A DNA stretch of 64,000 nucleotides from Ligula intestinalis (GCA_036362985.1 JAYGXS010000004.1:30453818-30517817), one strand, 5' to 3'. Counted from the stretch's first letter, positions 44,461 to 57,730 are shown. The notes: generated by a model from the sequence alone, not told the origin. A program made the numbers and translations.

Positions 44461-44738
44461 GCAAAAACCCATGTTCAGATCACACTAAATGCGTTCAAAT
44501 GGGGCGTCTGGGGGTAGAGGGGCAGGGGGGCTTAACCGAGCTTTCTCAGAGTGCAATTGATGCACGTATTCGCCCCTTACCACCCCTGCCCCTCTACCCC
44601 CAAACCCCCCATATTTGAACGCATTTAGTGTGATCTGAACACGAGTATTTCGCCCTAGGCATACGCCAGCAACAGTTGCCGAAGCAAGACATTGATCCAG
44701 GCGCCGTATTTGAGGAGGGGGTTGGGAGCAAATGTAGG
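44380..44738. repeat. Inverted repeat ending the gypsy fragment
   Basis: Left arm 44380-44533 and right arm 44571-44738 are near reverse complements; both hold GATCACACTAAATGCGTTCA (or its complement) and a GGCGCCTGGATC block. About 40 bp of spacer. The left arm contains the end of the gypsy RT, so that sequence is present twice, head to head. Confidence 0.85.
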
Positions 44739-44796
44739 AGGCGTGCGTGCGCCTACGGTTACTCTCAGGTGGAGGGGGGCTTCTGTGTGTGTGTGT

Positions 44797-45730
44797 TCGA
44801 CCATCGATTTCGATGACGGCTTGTAACCTCCCCCAGTCAGCGCATGGAATACCGCTCACATACGCAATCACGGCGCAGTTTGACCAAAGGCTATTTGCCT
44901 CTATCCTTGGGTCCCACTGGAACCATTCTATCATTTGGTTCCGGAACATTGCTATTAGGGAACATGCAATTTTCTGATATGCCTCATCGTGCCCACCAAT
45001 CGGCTGTTAAAGGACAATTTGAAGACACTAAATCTCGGCCGATGTAGCCTGATCCACTATACACGGCTCCCCCTCGGGCAATGCAGCACACCAAGTGGAC
45101 ACCGCCTGAACTCGTTCGACAAACCTACATAAGCAGCTGTCCCCTTTGTCTCTACCAGTCATGAATTCGCCAGTGGCCACTGATGTCTGAGAAGGCAACT
45201 CAGGGTTCTTTTGACAAGGAAATTATGCAAATGCATAATTAAACATATAATATCCGGGGTTATTTCGGGATCAGTGTCTCGTTTTGACCTATATAGTTTA
45301 TAACAGGTCTGTTATCTAATGATGTACTATACAATTAGTTAGGAGGAGCGCGGCTTTTGTCAGCGGCACTTTTAAAAAGGTTTGTGGGTGGACATTTAGG
45401 TTGTTAATCATTGTTATTAGAAGAATACGTACCGATGAATCCAGAGCTACTGGCATATAGAAAGTCGGCAACAAAAGCCTAAGAGGTAAAAGCAGACGTG
45501 TAGTGATACATTTTTCAGATATCGCAATGCTATTAGAGTTGGAGTAGGGGTATGCACTTTGGCAGTTAGCATAGAAACGGTAGAAACTAGAAGGATGAAA
45601 GGGGCCAGCGTAGGAAAGCAATCGACTAAAGGAATTAAGTGATGGGAAACCAGATCTAGTATGGAGGTTAAAAAAAACTAAGGGTGACTAAGGGTGGGCT
45701 AAAGATGTTGGAGGCTTAATGAAGTGAATT
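44797..45730. other. Interval with a block E copy, otherwise unannotated
   Basis: GTTCGACCATCGATTTCGAT at about 44797 is a copy of block E. The rest shows no recognised gene or element. Confidence 0.35.
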
Positions 45731-45736
45731 AGGGCG

Positions 45737-45782
45737 ATTGACCTGAAGACTATCAACAATTGTAGATAGTCATCAGGTCAAT
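45737..45782 (+). repeat. Short hairpin
   Basis: Arms ATTGACCTGAAGACTATC and GATAGTCATCAGGTCAAT pair over 18 bp with one mismatch around a 10-nt loop. Confidence 0.7.
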
Positions 45783-45865
45783 ACTGGGGCGTTTGCTGTC
45801 ACTCAGAGCATGGGGCAAGGAATAATGCCGAGAAATATTTGGACATGTGCATGACTCAGACTATC

Positions 45866-45960
45866 CTACCATAACCTATGACTAATGCTTCTCGACAGAA
45901 TCTGAAACGTCAGGAAAATAAAACTCTTGTTCCAGTGATCACATCTTCTTCTCCTGGACG
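45866..45960 (+). mobile_element. PLE 3' tail fragment
   Basis: GCTTCTCGACAGAATCTGAA, then GGAAAATAAAACTCTTGTTC and CCAGTGATCACATCTTCTTC follow the pattern of the 42.92-42.99-kb PLE tail. The hammerhead core is decayed here (GACTAATG for CTGACGATG). Confidence 0.5.
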
Positions 45961-46099
45961 GCTTCCTGGAACTCGCATATTCACTTCTATTGGCAATTTG
46001 GAAATAGCTGTAGTACGTTGCCATTGTATACGCAGGTATAATGAAAAAGAATTTATATTTGTTAGCGCCAGGGAGGCACTTTCTATACAAACTTAGTTT

Positions 46100-48600
46100 C
46101 GTAAAAAGTATGTCGATTTGCGCTGACAAAATGCACAAATTTTTAATGATATCAGCAGAAGTTGTCCTTGTAGAGCAATATTTGGCGATGTTTTGCAATA
46201 AATGGTGAACTAGAAAATAAGCATAAAAAATCGCCCACAATGAAAATGAAGGCAGAGTTCAACGTGCTTCTACTTGATAAGTAGGACCAAATTAATCATT
46301 CCATGGCTCTCAGATCGTGGCCAAGGAAAAATTTTACTTTTCCTAAATAATTCGAGACATGATCTGGGTGGACGAAGACGAAGTTAACCTCGATTTATCT
46401 ATTTGTTGCCAGTTTACAGGCAATTTTAAAATAGGGTTAATTGACGAAAAGAGCTTAAAGACAACGTTTAAATATGATTTTGCTACGGTTTGATGGACGT
46501 TTGATATCCACTATATTATAGTCAAAGGTGCACGAGTAAAGAGAATTTACAGCAATGACCGTTGGTAGTTTGGATCTGGGCCCTTTTTATATGAAAATAC
46601 AGGTTCTTTTCCGTTTGTCAAATGTTTCAGTGGCAGCCAGGTGAAGAAGTGTACCGAGACCTGTTCCATTTTAATGGCGAATATTGAAGGCATTTCCGTC
46701 GAACAAGTTTCCAAGACTTAAAGGCGAGACCACCTGTGTTAAAATGTCGTGCATTCGCTTGAAACTGGGTACAAGTTTGCGTAAGACCAAACCCGCATTG
46801 TGGGCTCCTGTAAATATAGGAAAGTCCGCGAATTTTCCGAGATTGGTAACTTTAATGACTTATGCATCAATAGGCACGTTAAATTAGATTCGATGTAAAC
46901 TAACCTCAAAGAAGCCTGGAAAAGGCATCAATTAACAAAGTCTGCTATAGACCAAAGGTGACAAAGCATTATCGATTGTTCGGTATGTTTAAAAATGCGC
47001 ACTGTCCGATACATATTTCCCACAAGTCTGACGACGACCTGGTGTACCAGAGTCAAAAATTTACAATGCAGTTTGTTTGCGTTCCCCAAAGAATCTCTTC
47101 CACCAAAAAATATACGTTTCCCACCATGCTGACCACCCCATGACTTCTCTGTTCTCCTAAAGAACCGGGCCTGGACGATCGTAACGACAAGGGTTTTCTC
47201 TAGTAACCTTAATACCTCGATACCGTGAGTTTAATCGTTGAAGAAGTACCTCCTGCATTCTCTCACCACACAAGCACGAGCTGGTACCGGTATACTCCGA
47301 ACAGACGCACCTCCGTAAAAACCTCATCGGGAACGTCATGAAACTATGCAAAGTACAACCACAAATAATGCATACACTGTCACATTTTCTGTTGTGTCAT
47401 CAAATATTCGAATCATGTAATGGGCTGGTCAGACATATGCGAGTCCATGACAGCGCAACTAAAGAAACGGTACCTGAAGTCCTGGTAACATCAGTTAGGT
47501 CCACCTGACATGCCATCGCTACAGTCGCATATCAAGACATTCATGGACTAAGTCTGTCATATGTTGATGCCGAGTAATCATAGGTTATCCAGACCGTACT
47601 AATGTTTACACTCTCAGCACAAATTCCGTCAACATGTGATAAAATCCATTCATATGCGCCTATACAAAAACATAACCCATAAATCATGCAGCAAATCAAC
47701 TTTGAAAATTTTCACACCAACAGTACTGAATAATTTATGAGTGCAGATCAAAAACACTTTACACATGATCGGCTGGCCTCGCATATTGCCGCAAGAACTG
47801 CAACACGAGCCAGCCGACTGGAATGGGACAAGATAGATCAAGTGGCATGCAGAATTCAAATGACACAAACCGACGTTGGCAATGCCCAAAATCTGCCAAA
47901 ATGCTCAAAGTTTCGCCGATATTTTGGACACACGGTGACCTCGAACGGCCTCTTCGATTCTCCGCAGTGTGAAGACCTACAGAGATATGGTAAGTAGGTA
48001 CCACACATGCATACCATCATAACACAAGATAGAATAAGAACCTCGGGTTAATATGAATGCATAATAACGCAGAGATAATAACAGAGCTACTGAATAACAG
48101 AGCGAATAAATAAGGGGCTGACGATAATAATATAGGTACAAGGGGAAGCAGCCGGCTGCAAATAGGGGGGAATAACCAGATAAAAGGGTTCCCATCAGAG
48201 TTTAGGTTTCTGCCCGACGTGTTTGCGGGCCCTGTTGAATATCCTGAGGGAGAGAAGTCGCGTGACAGCGGTATCAACAAAATTGAACCTCACCAAAAAT
48301 GACACTACTCCCAGTAGTACCACTGAAGATACTCATCCGGCCTGTCTTCCTGTTAACCACACGTTCCACTTCTGGTTTATCATGATTTGAGACATTTGCA
48401 CCCACGGCAAATGAAAAACTATCCGAAACTTTAAAAACTACATCCGCCGCCTCTAGTAGAATACAATACAGAGCCAATCTGCCCATGTTGTTACCACGCA
48501 GTCCAGTCACGGATCGGCTTGATCGGTCACCTGCGAATCTGCTGCACTTCAACTGAAGAATCAAGGATCCCGAAGAAAACCGTCGGGTAAACCTTTTTTG
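46100..48600. other. Interval without recognised genes
   Basis: AT-rich. One short open frame at 46359-46493 (beginning MIWVDEDEVNLDL) looks protein-like but has no family match or splice support. Nothing else was supported. Confidence 0.35.
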
Positions 48601-48617
48601 TCCACATTGCCCTAGAA

Positions 48618-51300
48618 CAGGGGTCAGCAACCTTTTTGATTCAGAGAGCTAAGAAAGCAAAAATTTGGAATTATATTTCAGTGAGAGCCATATAATGTAT
48701 TTTAACCTTCAATTAAATGTGAGCATAATAGGTCTCTGGATTTATTCTTTCAGATAATGTTCTTATAATAGTCATTGTTAATGCGACTTCTGGTGCTGCA
48801 TGGATTCGCTGATGGCTTTGTATTCTGGTTGGTAGTTGGTGAGGTTAAGCTTCATGCAAGCGTTGAGGCTTTCATCCGTTAGACGTGATCTTATTGTGGA
48901 CTTGATATACCTAAGATGTGAGTATGACTTCTCACATGCATAGGTAGATCCAAATGGGGTCAATACAGCAATAATCACACGCTGCAGTGTGTGGTATGTC
49001 ACCGGAAGCGTGTTCCAAGTTTTGATTACCAGCTGGTCTTCGGGTTGAAGTTTTTTAATTTCTGTCCACATGTGCTTGCTTGTCAACTCCGCTTTATGTC
49101 GTGCGATACTTTCCAAATCTTCATTGAAAAACTTGAACTTATTCACCCACATTTCTGAGGCCTTCAGGTCAGTCACTTCTTTGAAATCTCGAAAAGAGAC
49201 ACCAGGAGTATAACTAAGGTCTGTTGTGTTCAGTGAACACTCGGTGGGATGGGTGATGAACTTAAAAGGACGAGTTTGTTTACGGAATTCACCAAAGCGT
49301 GCTATGAAAGACTGCGGGGACTGGATGTGAAGCCAGCTAACTTGTCGAGCTCAATGTTTCGAGTGGGTTCACTTACTGTGCATGTATCGTTATACTGTCT
49401 CAGTTTTTCAAAATGTAGGAAACTATCTGTTTCAAGATCCATGATAAAGAACTCCTGCTTGTCTTCAAAAGCAAACACGGCCTGTTGGAGGGATAACCCT
49501 GCATTTTCATTGCGTTGAATTTTAAAGTTGAGCTGGTTCAGATGTTCGGTCATAATCACGAGATAATAAAACATGAGGAGCAACTCAATTTCGGCTAGCT
49601 CAAGATGCTCAATGTCCTTCATTTCAAGGAAAGTCCGTGTTTCGTTCAGGCAAGCCACAAAACGGCTAAGCACCTTCCCTCTTGACAATCATCCTACCTT
49701 GCTGTGCAAAAGCAGATCGTGATAGTTACTGCCAACTTCATCCAGCAGTGTTTTAAAATGTCAATCATTTCGGGCTCGGGCAACACTCAATATCATCACA
49801 CGAATGGCCAGCAACATCACTTTGCCAAGCTGCCCATCACATATCTGAGCACAAAGTACCTCCTGGTGTAGAATGCAATGGAAACGTACGATGGGTCTAT
49901 TTTCATGTTCACAGAGAAGCGCTACAAAAGCTTTGTTTCGCCGCACCATACAGGGAGTACCATCAGTATATACTGAGATAATTTTATCCATAGGTAGTTT
50001 TTTTTGAGCGAACTCAATGAAAGACTTGAATAAATCTTCACCTTCTGTGGACCCTTTTATCGGCAGAACAGTAAGACTTTCTGCGCGCAATGTATCACCA
50101 GCAGCAGTTCTGAACTGAACTGCGCCAAAAGGCTTACGTCTGTTGACTCATCCGAAGCCAGGGAAAAGAACGGCGCTGCATTTATGTCTTTCACTTGCGT
50201 TTCCTCCACGTGGACTGCTATCATGATGGTACGATCATGAACCATTTTTGCCGACAGAGGCATGTCTTACGTCCGTTTGAGTATCTTTTATTTGTTCAAA
50301 AGATCATCAAAAAGTTTGTTGGCTACATCCAGCATGAACTTTTTCAGCATACTCGCCATCTGTGAATGGTTTTCCGTTCCTCACTATTGCTAAAGATCCA
50401 GCAAAGCTAGCAGATTTATAGTCAGATTGCTGCGTCCATACGCGGAGTTGCTGCTGGGTGGCTTGCATGCTGTTTATTAGCTCTTGGCACGCTTCATTTC
50501 TCCCATCTCCCGCAGGATATGTTGATGGAAAGGTATCATGGCGTGTGGTGAAGTGGCGCTTTACATTCGACCGTTTCATCGATGGTATTATGTCATTGCA
50601 AATAAGAGGCACTGCATGATTTGCTCTCTTCACAGGGGCGAATTCTTAGACCTATTCGTCCTGAAATGCACGATAATCCTCATCTCTTTTTGTTTCGCCA
50701 TACTCTTTGTTGCAGGGGTTAACTTTGGACAAATGAGAGAGAGGGAGAGTTTAGCGGTAAGGGAGTTGCGATCTACTATAACTATTACGCTAAGAGTATT
50801 CCGTCTGATGAAAGAAAGCAGTCAGATGTTAGAAGCAATTTATTAGTACACAAAGCAAGTTTCCACGAATGGACTGTTTACTTTCGGGTGATAAATGCGC
50901 TGGTCTGGGGGACATAAAAACTAGGGCTGGCCTATGTGTGTAAGATAACCTTGTCTTCCAGCGTGACCTTGAATAAGCTGAAGTCAAGTCTGGGGGCTGT
51001 CGTGCTTTAGTAGAGCGTCTGTTATTTAGTGAGCTTGTCGCGGCCATTGGGACGCAGGAGTAAACGGAAGTAGATACTGTCGGCTAGTCGGAAGGGGGAC
51101 ACTGAAACAACTGCTAGGTCAAACCTAGGGGGGCCGAAACGCCAGAGGTTGGTCGAGATTCAATTGATTGTAATATACGTCATTGGAGGAACCAAAATCA
51201 CAAAATCTGGAATTTCTAATTCCCATTTCATCTGAACGAGCCGGGTGCAATCATCAAAAGAGCCACACCTGGCTCGCGAGTCATACGTTGCCGACCCCGG
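48618..51300 (-). mobile_element. hAT-superfamily DNA transposon with both ends, decayed transposase
   Basis: Ends are CAGGGGTCAGCAACC (48618) and, inverted, CCGGGGTCGGCAAC (51300), flanked by CCCTAGAA (48610-48617) and TCCTAGAA (51301-51308), an 8-bp duplication with one mismatch. Minus-strand transposase remnants in order: VKRHFTTRHDTFPSTYP (end of a BED-type zinc finger), FFSLASDESTDVSLLAQF, VYTDGTPCMVRRNKAF (TDGAPAM in active relatives) and the C-terminal dimerisation region TPFGSTYACEKSYSHLRYIK. The order and motifs fit hAT transposases of the ZBED/SCAND3-like group. Frame breaks between about 50300, 50060, 49690 and 49200 show it is inactive, though it could respond to a transposase in trans. 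Confidence 0.88.
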
Positions 51301-51954
51301 TCCTAGAACATCCTAGTACCGCACGCGGCCACGTAGACATACGTCAGTCATACGCCAAGCATGACATGCTGAACACAACACCTATGCAACGCCAGTATAC
51401 GGCGTCGGAATGGTGGCTAAATCATCGTCTGTAAGTTAGTTTGCATCTGAATTCTAAGTTTTGATGTTGTCTAGTCACTTACAGTGGAGGATCAGCGTGT
51501 GTTTGTGACACCAGGGGGGGGGGGCGGAGGAACAGGGGTATGAGTGTCCAGTCAGGAGTCCAACCGCAAGTTCGTGGCAGGTCACATCGTCTGCCTCGTG
51601 CAGGTGGTGGCTTCTCCTGAGACGATCACAGGTTACCATGGCTAAGAAGTTGGCATGGCAGCTGGCCCACTTACCGGCCGCATCATCAACCGGATGGGTA
51701 TTGTGTTTTTAGTGGCTGATGAGTGGACTGTGAGTCAGACAGCGGCGGCTCATCTTAGTCCTTTTTCTGTACATCCTGGTGGGTATGCATGTGCGTCAAG
51801 AGTATCGCGGTGGCTTAAGTTAATAAGGGAAACCCTTGCCGCTGCGATATTCAGGTTCCTGGTTCCGTAGGGGAGGAGGAGTGAGACGCCATATGGGAGG
51901 CAGTGGTGTAGAGTAGTCGCCGAAAATCACGCAAAATGTCGACAGATTCAAAAG

Positions 51955-52857
51955 ATTGATACTCTTTCGCTAATCTGTAGACTCAGATTTTCATACTGAT
52001 TATCGTGAAGTCTATTCTGAAGTCAGTTCAGTCAAAATAGCATTTGGTTTTTTTTAACGAGCTTCGTTCTGACCACTAGCAAAACGTATATGTTGTAAAA
52101 ACTCGCTACTTAAGTACGATGCCTTTTTATTATTTATTTTGACTGCCTTTGTTAATAAAAATATATTTGATGGAAAAAATGCACGAAAAAGTCTTTCGTG
52201 TACTGTTTTGATAGCAAATTACACCTTCTTTAAATTGTGTACTCAAACAAAGGGCAGCTTTTGGTTATAAAAAAATTTGCTGATTATGAGCTTCTTTTAC
52301 AATTATGAGGGGTTTATTCATAATACATCGTATCCGCCAATTTATTAATGTTGCCTATACTGCATAAAACATGTTTCACATCTATTGCAATATTTTATGA
52401 CAACAATGTGACCTATTCCTCAGACTCTAGGTGAAAACGTACTTTTCCTCAAACAGGATGTACACAGTGCGCAGTCTTTAAACCTTGAATTCGAGTGTAG
52501 TAGTTAGTATGTTAGAAAATTATTCAGCGATTGAGAAACTTTTTTTAAACCAAAAGATACCCTTTATTTAACTATAAAATCTACGGAAGGCGTAATTTTC
52601 TATCAAAAAAGTACAATCAATAGTTTTTTTCGGGCATGTTTTTCCATAAAATATATTTGAATTTTTGAAGGCAGTCAAAATAAATGATAAAATGGCATGC
52701 CACTTAAGTAGCCAGTTTTAAAATCGATACGTTTTGCTAGTGGTCAAAACGAAGCTCGTTAAAAAGCCCGCATCCTACCATGACTGAAAGGACTTCAGAA
52801 TAGACTACACGATAATCAGTATCACAACTTGAGTCAATATCGATTAGCGAAAGGATA
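51955..52857. repeat. Foldback element C, copy 2
   Basis: Outer arms: TTTCGCTAATC and ACTGATTATCGTGAAGTCTA on the left, with their complements at 52790-52857. Inner arms: CACCTTCTTTAAATTGTG (about 52224) with its complement near 52585. Arms extend about 380 bp each around a short middle. No coding capacity is seen. Confidence 0.7.
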
Positions 52858-53734
52858 TCCATCTTTGGCATATGTCGCATGTTACAAGATTTTCGGCGAA
52901 CACAGTATTCTGTGCGGTGGCACTGGAGGTTAGATTGAAGGGTATTGACATTCGGACGAGAATGTGTCCGCAACTGAGAAAGACGGCACCTGAAGTTCGT
53001 GAGTGTGACAATAGTTACAGTGGGGTCCTGTGACAGTCATTCTCCGGGAGATGATTGGCCAGACCGGATGGGAGGGTATTAGTGTTTACATGCAAGCAGC
53101 CGGAGAGATTGGTACAGTTTGTGATGCCTGTGATTGGCTGTTCCAGAAGGAGATCGATAAGTGTAATACAGTGACTTAATACGTAGCAGGGCGTTGGAGG
53201 TGGAACTGTCGCAAATTATCGCGTCAACCACGGAAGGCTTCCCCAAATCAAGGCAGGCAAGACAGAGTTGATGGGCCAACTTCTTTACTATAGCAAGAAG
53301 GAATTGTACAAGCTGAATCGAGAGCCAGTTGCTTGCTGCGTCCAGTCACCAGGCCTCAGTGATGAAGTGTGCTTCTGCGAGCACTGACCACAAATCCGGC
53401 GAATACCAGTAATCAGCGGTACACAAAAATCAATCGACAGACTGACTGATTTGACTGCCAATTCACGCTCAGTATATCAGTCATCATAAGTGGCGAGGCG
53501 AGTCCAGTGTGAACCAGTAATCAGCGGTGCGCAAAAATCGATTGACTGGTCACATTGACAGAGCAGGCAGAATGAATGATCATGGCAGCGCTGGGGGGGA
53601 GGCTCCTACAGAGCCACTACAAAAGGGCCAGGTCAAGCTGCGGCGCGTGCAGACGAGTCCGCAAGTTCTGTCAGCCACTGTGCCCATCCCACATCATACA
53701 ACTATCCGGCTCAAACAATGGCTTGATGTCGGAA

Positions 53735-54125
53735 TTGGGGGAGAGAGCTGGGTTGACAACTCAGGGCACTTTTCTCACTAGAAACAATCTGACACGCTTA
53801 ACCTTATCACGGTGCGCTAAAATCCGTGGCTTGGAAGGTTGCCAAGGTTGACGGGAAGCTCAGTCTGAGCGGTCAACCTAGTGTGCGTTTTGTTGTGTGA
53901 AGCGACTGACTAACTGGCAGACTGAGAGCCAAAATGTACTGGCTTCTTCATAGTGCCGCGTTCATGGCACTTTCACGCAGCTAACATCAAAGCCAGGTGG
54001 TGGCGGCACGCATTGGGGTCCGCCTAGGCCGCGCCAGCCACCTGCGCCCGATCCTACTTCCGGTTTTATTGACCCCTGTCTGGACACCGAGCACAGGTGG
54101 ATGAGGGAAGAGAGGGTGCGATAGA
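53735..54125 (+). repeat. Dispersed repeat family D, copy 2
   Basis: Same orientation and block order as 15560-15935, including GTGCGTTTTGTTGTGTG and GGTGGCGGCACGCATTGGGG. Confidence 0.5.
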
Positions 54126-54129
54126 TGCT

Positions 54130-56095
54130 TCGCTAGACAGAAGCTAGACAAAAGCCTTCACGCTACCTCAGTCAGGGCGCACAACCCTATTTTCAGTAAG
54201 GGTTGTATTGAGCTGGGTAGATGAAGTGAGGCCGATGTTGAGTAATTGGCAACCAATGCATGCCTTACTTCAATGCATCTAACGCGCTTGAAACTACATC
54301 CGTGCGATCAGTACTATTGTTTGCAAAGTTGCAAGCTGTTGGCATACCGAAAACCTTATTTCGAACGAGGATCTCTTAACGCTACTATTTCTCCTTTTAG
54401 GACTAAGCCAGTTAAAAGATGGTGGGTTTATGTCAGCTCCCACGCCTAATTAGGACTGGTGTATGGTAGAGAAAAAAACGTGAGGGAGTGAGACTCAGCT
54501 AAGATTCAACACTCCAAGCAATCGCTTTTTTGAAATTTCCCAATGCACTTATACCCTAGTTGCACGTGCGGATCAAGCGGACGAAATCCGGTATAAATCC
54601 GGCATATGTAAAAGGATTTCTCCAGCAGGATTCCATGAAATTTCCGTGGCACTATATCTCCATTGGGAGAGAGGTTTTGTGCTTGAGCCTGACGTCTGAG
54701 GCAATTGTTTTACAAAGCTTGTCGGATATTCATTGGACCGGAAGAATTTATACAAGTACGCTAGTTCTCTCTTGAGCAAACCATCCTTACTCCAATAGCG
54801 GTAGGCCCGTTGGAAAAGAGTACGAACACAGCTTCTTTTATGGGCCGCAGAGTGGTTACTCCTATATTTTCTCACCCAGAGTAAGACGGGCCTGCATTTA
54901 GAATTCGAGGGCCTACTCGGACACAGGCTCATCTGCAAAAAGGATAGCCATTGGCTTCTCGCAAGCCCATCACAGTGCCTGATCGGCAATAGCCGTCAAA
55001 AACGCGCTAGCAGCTTCCAAACAGACAACCCGCTCGGGATAATCACACAACTGCCATCAAATGGCAAATCTGCACACACCTGCTGATCTGTGCCTCCCAC
55101 ACGGTGGAGGAACGACGTGCTAGACACAACCAGTGAAAGGAAAATACCCGGGTGCACCACACATGCATCTCGGGCGAAAAGGAGGACGATCGTAGGTTCA
55201 TGTTCCCACCTTATATGCTATTTGCAAATTACTGGATGCTTATCTTCTCACCCAGCTTAGAGCATTTCTAGAGCAAGATGCGCCCCTACTAAACAGAAGT
55301 TACTCCGAGCTAGCTATCTGGGGGTTAACCACATTCAAACTAGACCATTGCTACAAAAGTGGTTCCATTGGCCTTACATATGGAAAAGCAAACAAGCACG
55401 TTCAATGTGTTCAAGGAGTCTAGGGGCCTTTAAATGGGCACACACGCTAACCTAAATCTGGCAGTCATTGGCCATTCAAAACCCAATCAGGGCGCTCGAT
55501 CGACGTAAACGACTACATAGCTCGTAAGACAACCAAATCTGCTAGATGTCCGGCCAAATCACCCTGTCTAAATCTGCTGATCTACAAACTCACACAGAGG
55601 AGGCATGCGCTCAAGACAACACGGGTGTCTCACACAATCACCAGATGAAGACGAGAAAACATGTGCCCGCATGAAGCCTAGAATGCGCGTTAGCTTGCTT
55701 TTCTTTAATTCTTTTATTGTAGTCTATCTGTACTAATCACAGCAGTAAATTTGCTTTATTAAATACACATAATTATAATCTAGCTGGTTGTAACTTCATT
55801 ATACAGTCTATACACAAATGTATCTCTTAGCGTACGCAGTCAAGTCTCTCAGCTAGATTTCCTAAGCTTTAATAGTGCAGTCTAGTCCTCAAAGCCTAGT
55901 CAAACCTTTAGCCTATTGCAATCTCAGCAACACTGTAGTCCTCTAGTACCGTACTTGTATCGAGGTAAGCTCATACCTCCACCTGGTATACTAAATTGAT
56001 AAAATAGGATGTATGTCTTACTACTAAACTTTGAATACTTTTATAGGAGTTACCACTATCACTATTACTACCAGCATCACTAATATTACCCTATT
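54130..56095. other. Interval without recognised genes
   Basis: No conserved protein, RNA gene or repeat boundary was identified. Confidence 0.35.
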
Positions 56096-56099
56096 CCTG

Positions 56100-57385
56100 C
56101 TGCACTGACTTAGACTGTCATGTTAACTATCTATACAATTTTAGGAATATATTACTACCCAACTATGATTACTAGAATTAAAACTCTTAGCAGTGGCATT
56201 TTACTTCTAGCAGCAGTATCCTCGTCCGAACTTTGTAAAATGTGACAGCAGCAGTTCAATTGCCTTATTAGTTACAAAAAATTAAAATCTAGCTCACCTC
56301 AAAGTCTAGCTGGCTATCACTTCATGCAGTCAAAAATAGTACCAGAAATGCTACCAATCAGCTGCACCCCGACTTACTAGAATTAGATATATCAGTAGCA
56401 GTACCAGCCTTGGTTTCCAGTACTCTGGTTCGACAGTTACTGAAGTTGGGTTCCTATTCGGAATAACTTAAACCCCCATTCACACAACGTGCTTGGATCA
56501 ACGGGATACGAGCAGAGGTTCTGAAAAGTCCAAGTTATAGATGGATACTGGGGTAGGTCTTTATTTGGACTATAGACGGCAAACTGCATGACTTAAGTGC
56601 ATGGTAGGAATAGTAAATTACTTTACAAACTCCCTATTATTATCCAAATGCTTATGACTATTACCTCACACAGATTTTGAGTGCATATTTCGTGCGACTT
56701 CTTAAAAAAACACAAACAAGAAATACTTATAGAAAACTATCTATTGGCCTTACAAAACATGAGTAATAGAAACTAGCACTCGTAGTATAGGCACGTACCT
56801 ATAGCAGCAGTATCTTAGTATCTAAGATGGCACAGCCTTATGGATTGAGTTGAGAGGGCGGAAACTAAGGCAAACGCTTTCCTGCTCAGGTTCAATGCAT
56901 ATGCTTGCACGAAATAGTTTTAACCCAGAGTTACAATCCATGCTGTGACAAGCGGGCATGCGCCCCAGAACTTACTCAAACCAGCGTCACTTTTGACAAA
57001 TTTTAGCGTCAGATATAATACTGATTCTGAGAATCGGCTACATCGTAGCCAGTTGTTACAGACACAGTAGTAGCCATATCAGTCTCGGCCTCCTTGGGCC
57101 AGTCTTCACACCTACTGTTGGTGAGTGAGGGTAGATAGTACAGTAGTACCAGCGCAAAAGGCTACTGTCACTTAAGACTAGGTTAAGAGGCGTTTCGGCT
57201 TGCATTTGATACAGCAGCCCACGCCAGACCTTATTTAGTCTTCGAGACTCCGAGAGACGGTGAAGAGTGCGGAGCCGCTAACTACGTCCTCTATCACTTA
57301 AAACTAATCCATGAGACCGTCAACTTCTGTACCAACCTATTGGTTCAGTTGGTGGACTTTATCGAAATCGATGGTCAAACACACA
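56100..57385 (+). repeat. Repeat family F/E, copy 4 (longest)
   Basis: Carries TAGGCACGTACCTATAGCAG at about 56789, GGGTAGATAGTACAGTAGTA near 57129 and, at its right end, block E as ACTTTATCGAAATCGATGGT at about 57356. It is the best reference for the family and stops where a PLE RT fragment begins. Confidence 0.55.
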
Positions 57386-57389
57386 CTCC

Positions 57390-57730
57390 TATAGTTAAGG
57401 ATGATTTCTGCAGTTGAGTCCTTTCGGTAAACGCTTGTTGCGAGTTCGCCATCCAAGAGTCTTTGCATTCTCACGTCCAGGAATAGGAGGGTATCTCCTG
57501 TTGCCTCTTCGTGAGTAAATTGTATTTCTGAGAAGACCCCATTTAGATTCTGGTGCAGCCGTTTGACGTCGCAAGTCTGTATGACGACGACTGTGTCAGC
57601 TACGTAGCGGAGCCGTATTTTCGGTTTGAAAGCTGGTAAAACTTCCTCTTCTAGTCGCTGTAAGACTAGTTCGGCAAGTAGCTCTGATATTGGCGAGCCT
57701 ATTGGGCGTGCCCTTTACTTGTTGATGATA
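57390..57730 (-). mobile_element. Penelope-like reverse transcriptase fragment
   Basis: The minus strand reads PIGSPISELLAELVLQRLEE, then YVADTVVVI at the catalytic site (YVDDTFVVI in active PLEs), FLDVRMQRLLDGELATSVYR and a final KDSTAE. This is the core of a PLE RT. The first catalytic aspartate position is alanine, and a frameshift lies near 57710. It is abutted by block E on the left. Confidence 0.75.

Noticed and set aside
44485..44949. 154-codon minus-strand frame
   Set aside because: It spans the G-rich inverted repeat, with low-complexity proline and glycine runs; a by-product of the palindrome.
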